A stretch of DNA of 64,000 bases from Sipunculus nudus (GCA_026874595.1 CM049310.1:54191058-54255057); one strand, 5' to 3'; shown: positions 22,308 through 35,120, counted from the first letter of the stretch. Program-made: numbers and translations. The notes: a model not told the origin generated them from the sequence alone.

Positions 22308-23012
22308 TACGCTCCCGAGGCAGCGGAAATCTTGCGCTTCTAAAGAAGCAACTGATTTTCACGCTGCCAGCTTTGACCGTTTATGATATATTTAGACACC
22401 AGATGGCAGTTCGTTTTCCGCTGAAAAAAAGAAAAACGTGCGTATGATGTGACAAGCAGCCAACCAGATGCCAATAAACAAACACTCGACAGGCATCCTG
22501 GCTCCGCCCATAGCTGCGCTTCAAGCGCCGCTTCATGAGAGTTAACGGTCAAATTTTAATTGCCCCCACCGTATTCTCGCATCATCGACCGATTCGATTA
22601 TGACATTATGACTGTGATATCGTAGCCATGTATCTGTTGTCTGCAGAACTGAAACCAGCCAGCGAGGTGTGCACGCAGCCTTTGTTGTTACGTTTCGTTT
22701 GAATTACAACTCACCGGCCGGGCATCCTATGTGCCCAAGGCCCTAAGCAAACCACGTGTGGGGCAATTCTCATTGAGCCTGTGGCCTGTTCAGACGGTTA
22801 CCGGGGCGATGGGCTGTCACTCAAAACGAAATGAACATGATTGGCTCCGTGTTTTCCTCGCTTGGCCGTGTCTTCCAGCACAAGGTCTCATCTGATTGGA
22901 CGAAAATACAGTGCTGCCCTCTGGTGTAGCAATTCAGGTTACGAGGTCATAACAAACAGTGCTTACGATATAGGGAGTAGGCCTATAGTTAAAGCGCTGC
23001 GTAAAGAGCGTA
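22308..23012 (+). mobile_element. TACGCTC-ended MITE-like element, copy 2
   Basis: Starts TACGCTCCCGAGGCAGCGG and ends GCGCTGCGTAAAGAGCGTA. It is highly similar to copy 1 along its whole length but inverted, so with the 211-bp spacer the pair makes a 1.6-kb palindrome. Confidence 0.8.
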
Positions 23013-23948
23013 AAACATATTAGGCATGTTCACAAGGTTGAACCGGTATTGCATTGCATGTTTCATTGCTTTCCACAATTAGGTTTAAAAACATTTTGAA
23101 GGGTTTATTATATTTCTCCTTAGTATTTGTGCAGATAAACATTAGTACTGCATGGAAATGTAAGTTCAAGAGGTATTATCAAAATTATTTTATTCATCCA
23201 AGGAAGAAAATGGCTTTTTTTTCTCTTTGAGTCTTGATGCTACTGATGCTGTGTAAATTGGTTCAACAATCAATCTTGCCTTTAGCTGGGATTAGAGGGG
23301 CTTTCTGTAGCGCGCCTCCCGTATTGTGGCACACGGTGTTTCGTTAAGAGGCCCGCTTTCATAAACCTTATATTGGCATTTAAATCCTTATAATGTCGTG
23401 GTATTAGCCCCATCGTTTCCTTTATTTCTTGCAATTTGTGGTGAAAGTTCAATTTAGCGTTTTTCTTGACAAATTTGTCATAACCTCTCAAATGTACATT
23501 ATCCTTTTTTTGTAAAGCAGTTTCTCATTTTGTTTTTAATTTAAGTTTAAGGATACAGAAAGCACAGTTGTATATTTCAGCTGCTCAGCTTTAATATAAA
23601 ACCGCACTCTGCCTGCCACAAGTAAAATTTTCTATTGGAAATCAAACGTCAAATAGTTCCCACCCACAAAAGTTAAACATTTCAAGTCACTGCGCGTGGC
23701 CATTTCGCAAAACCTCGTGGGTTATGTTAATTTCAAAAACGACTCGCAGATTTGCCATTTCGAAGAAAATTCGCATGTTTTTTTCCATTTTCAGGCAAAC
23801 TCAAGTTAATTAGGAAAACGTTTAAGTAAATTCAACAATCTGAGGCGAAAACAAACGTTTAATAAAAAATGGTGGTACTAATATAAAGAGTTAATTTTTA
23901 TGTAGATCCCTAGTCTTTTGATGTGAAATAAATTTGTCATCTCAAAAT

Positions 23949-23967
23949 CCCCCCCCCCCCCCCCCCC
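23949..23967. repeat. poly-C tract (19 bp)
   Basis: An uninterrupted run of 19 C. Confidence 0.9.
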
Positions 23968-24656
23968 GCGATTGTTAACATCCCAGCCTGGCGGGACGTT
24001 CCACTGGGGCCTGGAGCGGTATATAGGCTTTAGGTTAAAAATGCCCGTGTAAGCGTGTAAGTTCCTTTTTCAATTTCATTTGCTAGTCGAACTGTCATTT
24101 TTCCTCGAGGTAAGACAAAAAGTGACGTTATTCCTTTTGGAAAAATAATAAATATTACATTCATGGTTGACTTATGTGTATTCAAGAAGTAGTTTTTAAT
24201 AACGAAGCTGGTTTATCTCTTCGTCCGTCATGACGGCTTGACAGTGGAAACTGCGGAAGCCGAAACTGCCTCAAACTTCACTTCTTGCATCCAGGGTAAC
24301 CACTACAAATTTTGTGCTACAACATTTTTTTCTTCATTATTTATCAAATAAAACTCGACTATAATGGTTAAATACATTCAGTGTCTTTTTACATTAATCA
24401 TATTATTATATTTCTTTTATTTTTTATTAGTTTTTTTTTAGTTTTAAGATCATAATTTGCTGTCATCTTGTGGTTTTGCTAGGTGCAGGTAGGAATCATA
24501 CAAATAGCAGACGACATTTTTTAAGGAAAAAGTAGTCCTATAATGTTCAGGATTATATGATGGTTAAAGGGTTACCAAAACTTTTAGATTGTTTTATATA
24601 GTTAATTCATAATTTTATTTTTAGTACATAGAAAATTTTTTTGTGCAAATTGACCT

Positions 24657-25187
24657 TACCATGAACTTAACGTGACCTTAATAGCATATTCATTTATTGA
24701 ATAATCAGGAGCATAACTGTTCCGTGCAGCCAATCAGGTCGCTGATATTACTGTAAACCGTGAGTCACCTGACCATAATATAAACAAACCATAATACAAA
24801 CAGAACACTTGCAGTCTGTACCAGTACCCATGTCGGGATATTCTTTTATACAAAGGAGTATAAAAAGTTCTATGCAAAGACTGCAGGAGCCATTCCTTCG
24901 ACTACCGCGTGAATAATGTCTTATCTGCATGGCACGTTCTTCGTAAGAGACAAATAATCCAAAATATTGCAAACGGTTCACAGTGACTGCGATATATTCA
25001 TCAGTGCACCTATTCCAGATGATGACTTCAGTCAATGCGACGTCTACGTCATTGACTTTTGTGACGTCATTATTGTCCTGTATATAGTTGCAGCAAGGAA
25101 GAGCTTCTGTGTAGGAGCGTTTTGGGGCTCATTATAACAATTAGGTCAAAGGGCGGGGCATAAGGGCTCTGGTGGTGAGGTCAATTA
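24657..25187 (+). repeat. dispersed direct repeat, copy A
   Basis: Collinear with 28258-28697 in the same orientation about 3.6 kb away. Shared blocks include TTTTATACAAAGGAG, CTGCATGGCACGT, GCGATATATTCATC, GATGACGTC-like sequence and GGTGGTGAGGTCAATT. Diverged with indels. No coding content was recognised. Confidence 0.7.
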
Positions 25188-25399
25188 TGTTTTATTTTTT
25201 TCGCCTCAGATATTTTCCTTGACTTTAACCGCTCACTTGATATTTCATCATAGGCGACTTTCTTATGTCAAACAAACAATCAGTTACAAATACTTATACA
25301 TAGTCTAGGTGCATTATGATTCAAATTATGTTTCTCATGATCAGACCATACATAGTATGACTGTATTCATATACAATTTTCAGTTTTTACTCATATTTT

Positions 25400-26823
25400 T
25401 CAATTCACCTCATTTTTTGGTAATGCGTATTTAGTATTCCTTTTTCATTAGCTATGTATCTTTCTACATTTTCAATATCCATTAATATACTTTTAAATAC
25501 AGCAAACAAAGAATAATGATAGCCCTCTCTTTCTTTATACAATACATATTTGTACAGCAGCAAAATTTGGTTAATTAACATGTTATCTTCACCAACTGGT
25601 ATTATGCCATATATGATTAAAGATGGTGACACTGGTGGTAGAATCACATTATACTTCTGTAACCAGGATGTTATTTTCAGGTAAATGTTCTTAGCAAACA
25701 TACAGTCCAGAAATGTATGTAGTACCTTTTCTCTTTCCTCAAAACAAAATGAACATCGAGGGGTTTCCTTTAAATTCCCCTTATACAACTGATCATTTAG
25801 AGGAATGTAGTTATTTAATATTTTGTATTGAAACTATCTTAGATGAGTGTCTAAGGTACTTTTATATATTCCACTATAAACATGTTCCCATTTCACCTCA
25901 ATACTATTTTCTTGGTTTTTGTTATCCCATACTTTCTGAGCTGTAGGAGTTTCCCATATTTTATCCACCAAAGTCTTATATATATATCTAGCATTTAATG
26001 TATCCAATTTCTCTAAACCATTCACATTTACAACACTGTCAACTTCATTTCCTTCATCATGTACTTGTTCATACCCTATAAACCTGTCTCTCCAGGTTTT
26101 TGGAATAGCCTGTTTTAATGCCAGCCAAAACATAAAATCAATGTGATTCATACATATATTCTTCTCCCGTATTTTTTCCCCATGGCTTCCACTTTCCATC
26201 ATAATTTACCAGGTCTTTTATATAATATAATTTACTATTTACAAAATGTTTGTTGTATAGAGGTATGTTATTAATCTTTATATATTGATTATTCCATAAG
26301 CTTTGATATATGATTTCTTCTGTTGATTCAGGCAAAACTGATACATATGAAGCCCATTCCTCTATACATTTCAAATAAAATCTTGGCAGTCCTTTAGTTA
26401 ACACATTCAGATCAAAGTTTCCTCTTATACAGTTCAATCCACCTATCTTCCTAAACCTGAAATTCAAAATTTTACTACTGGCAGATTATCCTGAACACAA
26501 AATGCGTTTAATCCATAATATTCTTTGTGCCTTTATTTTGCATTCAATGTCTGGAAAATTGACCCCCCCCCCCCTCCTTTCTCATGCTCTGCAATAATGG
26601 TTGCATATTTTACTTTAGGCCTCTTAGCCCTTCAAATAAAGTCACAGAGTAGCCTTTTTAAATGCTTTACTGTAGTGTTTGGTGGTTCTAACATATTAGT
26701 TACATAAAGAAGTTTTGTGATTGCCAATGAGCGTACCACCTCTGCTCTGCCATATATTGTTAGAGTTCTGCTTTTCCACATATTTAATGTTGTTGCTAAG
26801 TTGTGTTCAACCCTCTTGAACAA
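25400..26823 (-). mobile_element. decayed Tx1/L1-like LINE, 3' part of ORF2
   Basis: Read from 26823 down, broken frames give the end of an L1-type reverse transcriptase and its C-terminal region: RTLTIYGRAEVVRSLAITKL, then LPESTEEIIYQSLWN, then KQAIPKTWRDRFIG, and a zf-RVT-like Cys patch (CSFCFEEREKVLHTFLDC) near 25750. Frames switch at about 26500, 26170 and 25810, and a poly-C run interrupts one. It resembles the LINE at 59998-62520 (shared PES-EE...QSLWNN and LTI-GR-E). 5' truncated and inactive. Confidence 0.8.
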
Positions 26824-27069
26824 TTATGTTGTATGTATAACTTTCCTTTGAGTATATTAAAGTAGTTCAAGGAACACTTCGTAAAAAAGGTCCAAGAATG
26901 AAAAATAGTTCTGACACCCTCCTGTTATGGAAAGTAGTTCCGACACTAGCATGGTATAGAATGCCAAACCGGGTTAGTTTGAAATCTTTGTATTTGCCCT
27001 TGTATCAGGTGATTACATGTACAGTGGGGTGATTAAACACAAAATTAAGTAGGTCCGCGGATTAGTATG

Positions 27070-27659
27070 TACGTTCCCGAGGCAGCGGAAATCTTGTGCT
27101 TCTAAAGAAGCTACTGATTTTCACGCTGCCAGCTTTGACCGTTTATGATATATTTAGACACCAGATGGCAGTCCGTTGTCCGCTGAAAAAAACGTGCGTA
27201 TGATGGGACAAGCAGCCAACCAGATGCCAATAAACAAACACTCGACAGGCATCCTGGCTCCACCCATAGCTGCGCTTCAAGCGCCACTTGATGAGAGTTA
27301 ACCAGCCAGCGAGGTGTGCACGCAGCCTTTGTTGTTACGTTTCGTTTGAATTACAACTCACCGGCCGGGCATCCTATGTGCCCAAGGCCCTAAGCAAACC
27401 ACGTCTGGGGCAATTCTCTTTGAACCTGTGGTCTGTTCAGACGGTTACCGGGGCGATGAGCTGTCACTCAAAACGAAATGAACATGATTGGCTCCGTGTA
27501 TTCCTCGCTTGGCCGTGTCTTCCAGTACAAGGTCTCATCTGACTGGACAAAAATACAGTGCTCCCCTCTAGTGTAGAAATTCAGGATACGAGGTCATAAC
27601 AAACAGCGCTTAAGAGATTGGGAGTAGGCCTATAGTTAAAGCGCTGTGTAAAGAGCGTA
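27070..27659 (+). mobile_element. TACGCTC-ended MITE-like element, copy 3 (internal deletion)
   Basis: Same family as 21398-22096 and 22308-23012, with intact ends (TACGTTCCCGAGGCAGCGG and GTGTAAAGAGCGTA). It lacks about 115 bp between GAGAGTTAAC and CAGCCAGCGAGG that copies 1 and 2 retain. Confidence 0.78.
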
Positions 27660-28257
27660 ATTCGTATAAAGATTTACAACTGTCCGCGTCGATAAAGTGG
27701 GCCAAAATCCTGCAAACCTAATAGTTGACGAAAAAATTGGGGACCCAACCTCACAGTGGTAAATTAGATCAAAGATTTTCTTAATTCATTCAGTAAAAAC
27801 ATTCCGAATAAAGGTTACACAATTTGACTTTCGGATAAACAATGGTTTGACCACGATGATTCAAGACGTCACAGAAAAAGAAATCGATTTCATACTAGAA
27901 CCTTGGGTCATTATTTAGACGGATTCGACATTCTCTAAAAAAAATAAATATGGCAGACTAAGTTTGATTATTACAGAAACGAAGGGTTTGCACTTCACAA
28001 ACTGTGTTTGAAATTGATTAGCAGTAATTTGAAACAACCGGCAAACGATGTCAGATGGAAGAAGTACTAGAAGAAATTACGAAATCGGTCCTAACGTTTT
28101 CAAGTAAATATAAATAACATATCATAATGTGGTAATACAAATGAATGTAGTATTGTTTGCCCATGTAATTAAATTAGAAAGTTTTTGTACATGAGTTAAT
28201 TCATAAGTGCAATATAACTTTTTGATCGAGAGTAGGGCAATCATAATGGAATTGATC

Positions 28258-28697
28258 CATCCATGAACTCTGTGTGACCTTAACCGCATATTCATATATT
28301 CATATGTCGGCATATTTTCCGGGGTATTTTTTTATACAAAGGAGACATTATATAAAAGGTTCTAAGCCAAAGGTTGTAGTCGCCATTCCGCTGACTACTG
28401 AGTGAATAATAATGTCTTGCCTGCATGGCACGTAATTCGTATGAGACAATCCAAAATATGGCAAGACACTTCCAAATGACCGCGATATATTCATCCCTGG
28501 AGAACAGAGATATAGCAATTCCAGGTGATGACGTCGGTCATGCGACGTCAAACGCCATCGACCTTTGTGATCTTGTATTGTCAATCTTGTATTGTAAACA
28601 GCTTCACAACCATAGGCATTGGAGAAGTCCTTGGGGGCTCGTTAGCATAATTAGGTTAAAAGGGGAAGCATAAAGGCTGTGGTGGTTAGGTCAATTC
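28258..28697 (+). repeat. dispersed direct repeat, copy B
   Basis: Partner of 24657-25187 with the same block order and orientation. Confidence 0.7.
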
Positions 28698-28770
28698 AGA
28701 CACAGATAGCTTGTAACTCGTATTAACGTGTTCTCTGCCATTTAGCATATTGCTCAGGGAAATACCTAAA

Positions 28771-28772
<2 letters not shown>

Positions 28773-28843
<71 letters not shown>
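28773..28843. repeat. (TA)n microsatellite
   Basis: About 70 bp of TA dinucleotide. Confidence 0.95.
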
Positions 28844-28848
<5 letters not shown>

Positions 28849-29859
28849 TTATTCTTGCTCCAAAATAGTATTTATTTATTAATCTGGTACATTTATTTTC
28901 ACTCAACATATTATCCATGTAAAATATTGCATCTAGTGTGGTATTTACATGTGTATTAAATGGCATTGGTGCCGCATGCTTAGGTTCATTGAATGAAGAA
29001 GACGTGAAGAGAAGGTGCCCTCTGGTGGCCAAGTTTTAAACAACCCCCGGTTCACTATAACAGTCTACTGTTTATGGATTGTGCTTCAAGAAATCGTTTC
29101 CCCACGATACACTGGAGCTTCTAATGAGATCAATGATATAGGTATACATGTAGTGAGGAAAATGGTTTTAGGCAATTAAAAAATGCAATTTGTTAAATGC
29201 AAATTGTATGCACATGGATGTTTATGTGACTCGGATTTGATGAATTGAGTAACATTTCTTTAGCACGAAAACGTACAAAATATAGAAAAGGGTTTCCTGA
29301 ACTGTTGTAAATTTGATGTCGGAGATTGAAAACTAAGACCAGTATTTCCGGGCGATCCCACAATCCTAAAGTAGAAGAATTGGTTTTGAATAGAAACGCC
29401 CTCTGGCGGTAAATTACCGAGTGAATTCCATATGCGGTGGCGCAGTTTACCTTTTTTATTATACCTCGATGCCCAACTCTCTAAATGGATCTGTAATTCA
29501 TTATTTTTTTCAGAGGCAGTGTTATATAAGGCCTAGGTTAACACTGTTTAAGCGTGCAAACTTATCATTGCTCAGATAAACATTGTTTTGCCACAGTTGC
29601 AGGCCTTGAAAAGTGATACCAGTATTTAGACATCTGGTTTAATATGGGCTGTTGTGGCTCAGGGACAGGGCATGTCCAAATGTGTGGTAAGCACGGGCGA
29701 TCACTCAGTGAGGAACAACTGACGCTCCTAGGTCTGTTTGAGCCAGGATTGGCCGGCCTAGGGTAACATATGACACACGATTCTGATAGGACGTTGCTTC
29801 ACTAACACATCCTTTAAAACGAATTGTTTGCTTACACTGCGCAGACTCACAAGCGTACT

Positions 29860-30491
29860 GGGGCTGTCCCACTTAGGCGACTCTACAGGCGACATGCCTG
29901 TCGCCTCATGGTCGCCGGGTGGTCGCCTGAAGTCGCCCCAAGACGCGTGACCTCGAAGCTGTCGCCTCTGGATTTTCAACATGTTCATCATTATCAGGCG
30001 ACAGCTTTTTTTGTCGCCAGTGAGCGAAGCCTATCTTCTACTGGCGTAGGTGCTGTCGTAGGCTGTCGCCAGCTGACGCGGGTTGTCGTAGGTCCTGTCG
30101 TAGGCTGTCGCCAGGTGACGCGGGTTGTCGTGTGTGTTGTGGCGGGCTGTTGTTACTTGAAACAAGGCCCATCCTTGTGTCCGGCTCCTCACTTAGCACA
30201 TGGTAGAGAATCGTCGAAGCTTGTCGCGGGTGGACGTAGCAAGAATTCTGGTGTCGTAGGTTGTCGTCAGTGTGGTCGTAGGTTGTCTTAGGTGATTGTC
30301 CTTTGTCGCGGCGACTGTGTCGCCGGTTGTCGGCATCTTGTCGTAGCTTGTCGTCAAAAAGTTGCCAACCATTTGTAGCTTGTCGTAGACTATTGTCGTA
30401 GCGGTTGTCTTGTCGCCTTTTTTTCTTTTTTTTTGGCGACCATGAGGCGACAGCCTGGTCGCCTGCAGAGTCGCCTAAGTGGGACAGCCCC
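29860..30491. mobile_element. 632-bp TIR element with GTCG-rich interior
   Basis: Inverted ends of about 56 bp: GGGGCTGTCCCACTTAGGCG followed by ACTCTRCAGGCGAC and, further in, TGTCGCCTCATGGTCGCC. The interior is dense in GTCGTAG and GTCGCC words, including two copies of GTAGGCTGTCGCCAG. This composition keeps frames open on both strands without making a gene. The target duplication is not clear. Confidence 0.8.
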
Positions 30492-30905
30492 ATTATTAAG
30501 GGTCTGCTGTTTTGGGTTTATTCGTGTCACAATGCGACCGCCAGCGGCGTAGGTAAAACCTGTATTAAAGGAGTAATGTATTCCGTGCAAATATGTTTTA
30601 TAAGAATTGTTTCAAGGCAAATTACATAAACATGGGAAATTTTGCGGTAAGGACTTCACGGAATAAGTTGATAATTTGTAAGCATACGCGTGTGAAATAT
30701 AAACGGAAGATGTTTCCTTGAAATAACAAGTAACATATTTTGATTTTGGAGTTGGCCAGTTGAGACAAGTGGTCCCGGCAGTAAAAAAAGTGCCTACCAC
30801 GAAGAGGTTCATTTCGATTAGAAACGACATCTGGCGGAAGAGTGCTCTTTGCTAGGTTAAGTTTAAACATAAAAACATTGGCGGTTACTTTCAGTGAAAC
30901 ACTTT

Positions 30906-30911
30906 TTTAAT
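30906..30911 (-). promoter_or_regulatory. candidate ATTAAA polyadenylation signal
   Basis: TTTAAT on the plus strand reads ATTAAA on the minus, 34 nt downstream of the terminal stop of the sulfotransferase copy at 30945-33869. Confidence 0.35.
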
Positions 30912-32203
30912 TAAAAAAAAAAAGATTCTTCGCCAAGGCTTTGGTCAGCTTTGAACAGTTGGAAGCAGTTCATACTGCAGTTCTTCTAACACTTTCTTGC
31001 AGTGTCTGTTCATCTGGGCCAGGGTGAAGTGAGTTATCTTTTTACGCCACAGTGTTGACGTCTTAGCGGAATCTTCCCTGATAGTATTCATTCTTTTTTC
31101 CCCCTCAGCTCCTGATACAGAGCCGTAAAGTAACCAATAGATGACGTCATTAGGAATACTGAGATCCAGGAAATCGTACAAAATGGCGGCGTTCCCTTCT
31201 TTATCCTGAGCAAGGTCCTCATATCGCATCATCATGACCCTCCCTGGGTGTTCAACCATAGCTTTTCTTACATTTATGACGTCATCCATCATGTCTTTGC
31301 ATAAATATTAAGCTTCTGTAGGGAGTTTCTCCGCTTGCAAAATCTGTGCGTGATACCGTGACGTCACTATTGCCCTTGGGTCTCTTGGGATATAGAAAAC
31401 TTTGATATCAGTGTCATTTAATAACAGATCATTAAGGCTGCTTCCGGTCATGCGCACTACCTTAGCGACTCGTATCCTACTGAGGTCACATGACTTTTTG
31501 AGATGTGGAAGACACGTGTTAACTATTTTACGTTTATCGCTCATACACGTGTCGTGTTTTTTTAAAGCAGTCCTGAACTCTTCCTCTTTAAACTTATTTT
31601 CTCCGTTAGAAAGCTTTATAAATATCTCGTTATCATGATTTTCGTAGCAAGAAAAATTTTTAGGAGGGTGCTTAAAATGTTTGTGGCAGAAATTCCTCAA
31701 GGGAAATTTACATATGTCCTCTCTGTAAAAATCCGAGGAAACCAATTCCCTTTCTGTTTTGCTTTTAATAGCGTCAACATATTTTTTCATATCGTCAGTA
31801 TGTTGCTTTAAACAGCGTACGTAGTCAGGAATCTTCCTCCTTTGGCGTACGAATAAGTAAGAAAGAGTGAGAACTTCCGTTGAGAGTTTCTCCAGACGAC
31901 ATGACAACAAATCACTCAGTGTGCTGATGATTGCTTCCTCTTCGTAGGCCGGGAGAGTTCTGAAAACGTCGGATAAATATGTACACTGTTATGATCCAAC
32001 AGTCTCTATAATTTATGAATGGGCGTATACGTGTATGCTTGTGCGTGCATATGTGTGTTAAATGCATATTCATATGTACGGCTGCATATCCGATCATCCA
32101 TAACCATCATAGCGCGGTAGTTCTGTTATTCCGGGGGCCCTTGGGCATGGCTTAATATTAATATGTAAATAAATAACACACATATCTATATTATCTCTAT
32201 TTT

Positions 32204-32207
<4 letters not shown>

Positions 32208-32252
<45 letters not shown>
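32208..32252. repeat. (TA)n microsatellite in intron
   Basis: About 45 bp of TA dinucleotide in intron 3 of sulfotransferase copy 1. Confidence 0.9.
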
Positions 32253-32257
<5 letters not shown>

Positions 32258-32750
32258 TTACATATATTGGTGAGTTCGAAGGAATAAGCATGGATATGGT
32301 CCCCTCCTTAAAATCTATTTATGTTTATTGTGTATACGCACGAGTGTGTATGCATGTATGTAAATGACTGACACGTTACCTGTCTGCCCAGTCATCTTCA
32401 TAGTGAGTTATTGTGAGAGGGTGCCAGCTGTGAGGTGTTTTATACAGATGTGCATAAACTCCAGCCAGCGGTTCAAAGAAGTAGAAGGAAGAGGTGTCGT
32501 GCATGAAGATGTCCCCCGTGAAACTTGAACCCCCTCGCATGTAGGCAAATATGACAACCTTAACCGGATCCGATCTCTCATGCACAGGCTTAATGGAATG
32601 TACAGATGATCGTATTACGATTAGGCAAGATGTATAAATATGAATAAAAACAAATAGTTCTCCAAACGTGTATAAATCACAATATGAAATATGCGCATTA
32701 GCCACATGCCAATTAAACCATTGGGGGAACTTATTAAACTAAGTGCGTAA

Positions 32751-32787
32751 GAGAGAGAGAGAGAGAGAGTGAGAGAGAGAGAGAGAG
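32751..32787. repeat. (GA)n microsatellite in intron
   Basis: About 37 bp of GA with one T interruption, just upstream (minus sense) of exon 3 of sulfotransferase copy 1. Confidence 0.9.
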
Positions 32788-33869
32788 CAATACTGCATGA
32801 AAAAAAATACTACAGTCGGTTAAAACGCATTGAAACAATTTCTTGGCTTTTGGATTTTATATTATAAGCAAGAATTGGACAGTTCGTCACGGGTATTTAT
32901 AAACAACAGAGGTCCTAATGTTCTTGCACTCTTAAACCCTTTGGCAAAATGTCAAACACGTTGGTGGTTTTTTTTTCTAGCAAAATTCTACTTAAACGGT
33001 TAATCGTTTTTACATGTATAATACCGTGTAAAAGGAGAAATTTGGAATTTATCATAAAAAGTACAACTTAATTTAAGTAATACAAATGACTAAATAAATT
33101 ATTGGTTACAAAATATAATAATGTCTGAAAGCATATTTATTAAAATAATTTTAAAGGAAATTGTGATTATTCACACCTCAGTATTGATTTGAAGGACGCA
33201 AGAATTCTTCGCTTGAAACACCTCTTTCTGGTATACTACAACAATGTATTATATAATTAGTATAAGCTAGGGTCTCCCATGAAAAACCCGTAAAAATGCA
33301 AAAAAAAAGCTTGGCAATATGAATACAAACCGCTATCAAGGAGTCCCGTTTGTAAAGTACTCGATATTTTACCGTTTAAATTTCAGCAATAATTTAGGTT
33401 TTTAAAGCAATAATGGATCGAAAGAACTTTTTTTTTGTTCTTGAATTTATCGCTCAGGCTAGACCTCGCCATGTTGGGACGACAAGTCACGAAATAGTGG
33501 CCCAACGCTCTTGCATTCCAGGGATCTTTAAGTTTAGAGATTTTTTTTCGAAAAGATTATAAGTTTCTTCGTTTCTTTGGGAACCGTCCACTATATTTGT
33601 TGTCTTAACAATAAATCTACAGTATTAATTCTGCATGTTTGCATAACGACAATTTGTAAATCTACCCCTAAATTAATCCATTTTTAACACCCTTTAAGCA
33701 TTAGATACTTTGGGTATTATCGCAATCCCTTGATGTCATTTATTCTATAAATGTAACAATAACGCCAGATGTACTTACACAACTGAAGAAACAAAGGAAA
33801 CAGTGATAAACAAGTCAAGCTGAATACCGCTATATAACGGAATCGGCGTCTCGTCAGACACGGGGTCAT

Positions 33870-34893
33870 TTTAAACATTCTCCAAATCATTAACTTTTAA
33901 GTTTTCCTACATTGTCACTTACTTTGTGTTGGACCTTATCTTATCTTGAGCTACACATGGCTCGGTTCGCAAGAAAGAGGACAAACACACTGATAAGGAT
34001 GCAATAAAAATATACGTATGTTAAGACAAAGGTAATGTCAAGGTCCATGATAACAGCAAGGAGATTTAATAAGATGGAGTAAGCACTGGGGTCGCGGAAC
34101 GACGCCGATGTTGCTTGCGATTTTGATAAGTAACCTCACACCTAGGGATTAATCTCCTTGATAACAAAAACAGAACATTATTTTGCCCATGCGGCTTTAA
34201 AACATTAATATCTAGTTCTGTACAGTTGATCAGTTTTTGATCATGTTTATATGTTATGTTAACTAACTGTATACCCTTAATTCTGACATGCGACATCCTG
34301 GTTTGAGAATGTTCACAAAATGGCAGCCGTCATGAGAGGTTCCTGTGTTTGGCCAGGTCAGAGTTTGATAAGGGCACGGAAGTACGATGGAAAAGTAATC
34401 CGAGGACAGTCGTAAGGTCGGATATTATCTGTGGAGAGAGTTTGGTGGCCATTAGACAGGTATCTTTCAAGAAGAAGCCGGTTAAACGCTATTGGGATGA
34501 CCGCGCCCTCATCCGCAAATTATAGTAGTTTAATAATATTTTGAACAACATGTCGTAACGTGGATCATCTATTGTGGAAGGTCTCAGAAATCATGGTTAT
34601 GTAATATTTATCAATAATTAGATATGTATAACAATATTTTCATTTGTAAAAAATCCCTGATTACGAAGATAAGCTCCGAATTGTGCTTTCCATGGTAACA
34701 ATGATAAATTAGTCGACATGAGCTGTTTTCCATTTATAACAAAATAATTGTAGATTTATAGTTTCATTTTTTGTTTGTATTTATTTGTCCCTCTGTCCTC
34801 ACGCCCGCCCGTCCCACTGACACACAATCTCGTTTCAGCCATTATCGCCACTAGATGTCTCCCGCTGTCTTAACATTAAATTAACACACATTC
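33870..34893. other. upstream flank of sulfotransferase copy 1
   Basis: Would hold the promoter and 5' UTR of the minus-strand gene. No TATA box or initiator is convincing, and no other gene was seen. Confidence 0.35.
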
Positions 34894-35120
34894 TTCTGAC
34901 CCTTGTGAAAAATTCTCTTCAGTTTAGTTTTATCTCGACAGAAATGTTATGTTCTCACCAATGTCTGTCAATGTGTTTGTTGGTCTGTTAATTCGTTGGC
35001 AGAAGTATGCAGAATGATTAAACCGATTTCCACGACGGTGAGACAATGACCAGGGGAGATATCTTTAATTCTCAGTGTACATCATTGCGCTTTGGCGGAG
35101 GTTCGCGTTCTGTGGAGTCA
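34894..35120 (+). repeat. dispersed repeat ending TTTGGCGGAGGTTCGCG
   Basis: Contains GTTTGTTGGTCTGTTAATTCG, AAACCGATTTCCACGA and the tail CTTTGGCGGAGGTTCGCGTT. From memory this word order marks a common dispersed repeat of marine invertebrates. A related copy appears near 37700-37850, and an inverted one near 54770-54935. Confidence 0.55.

Larger units (their letters stand above)
30945..33869 (-). pseudogene. carbohydrate sulfotransferase-like paralogue 1, in-frame TAA
   Basis: Four minus-strand exons: 33779-33869 (91 nt), 33177-33235 (59 nt), 32380-32588 (209 nt) and 30945-31959. Splice sites are GT-AG (for example TTGT|GTAAGT and GTTTTCAG|AACTC); the acceptor of exon 3 (CCATTAAG) is weak. 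The phases join to one 457-codon frame. Exon 1 is a type II signal anchor (RRRFRYIAVFSLTCLSLF). The PAPS 5'-phosphosulfate loop RGGSSFTGDIF and the 3'-phosphate motif RDPRAIVTSR are intact. Codon 337 is TAA (31308-31310) between KLPTEA and YLCKDMMDD; the frame then continues unchanged with MMRYEDLAQD to a normal end. The stop would remove the last 120 residues, including the conserved RYEDLA region. It could be a young pseudogene, a polymorphic null or an assembly error. Confidence 0.8.

Noticed and set aside
29824-30493. Overlapping 150-codon frames on both strands
   Set aside because: Produced by the GTCG-rich composition of the TIR element; no domain or codon signal.
31300-31312. Stop-codon readthrough or selenocysteine in sulfotransferase copy 1
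   Set aside because: The codon is TAA, not TGA; no selenocysteine-type structure was recognised, and the paralogue has an ordinary residue there.
31402-31638. Plus-strand frame opposite the sulfotransferase
   Set aside because: Shadow of the minus-strand coding exon; the sulfotransferase motifs and splice phases are on the minus strand.
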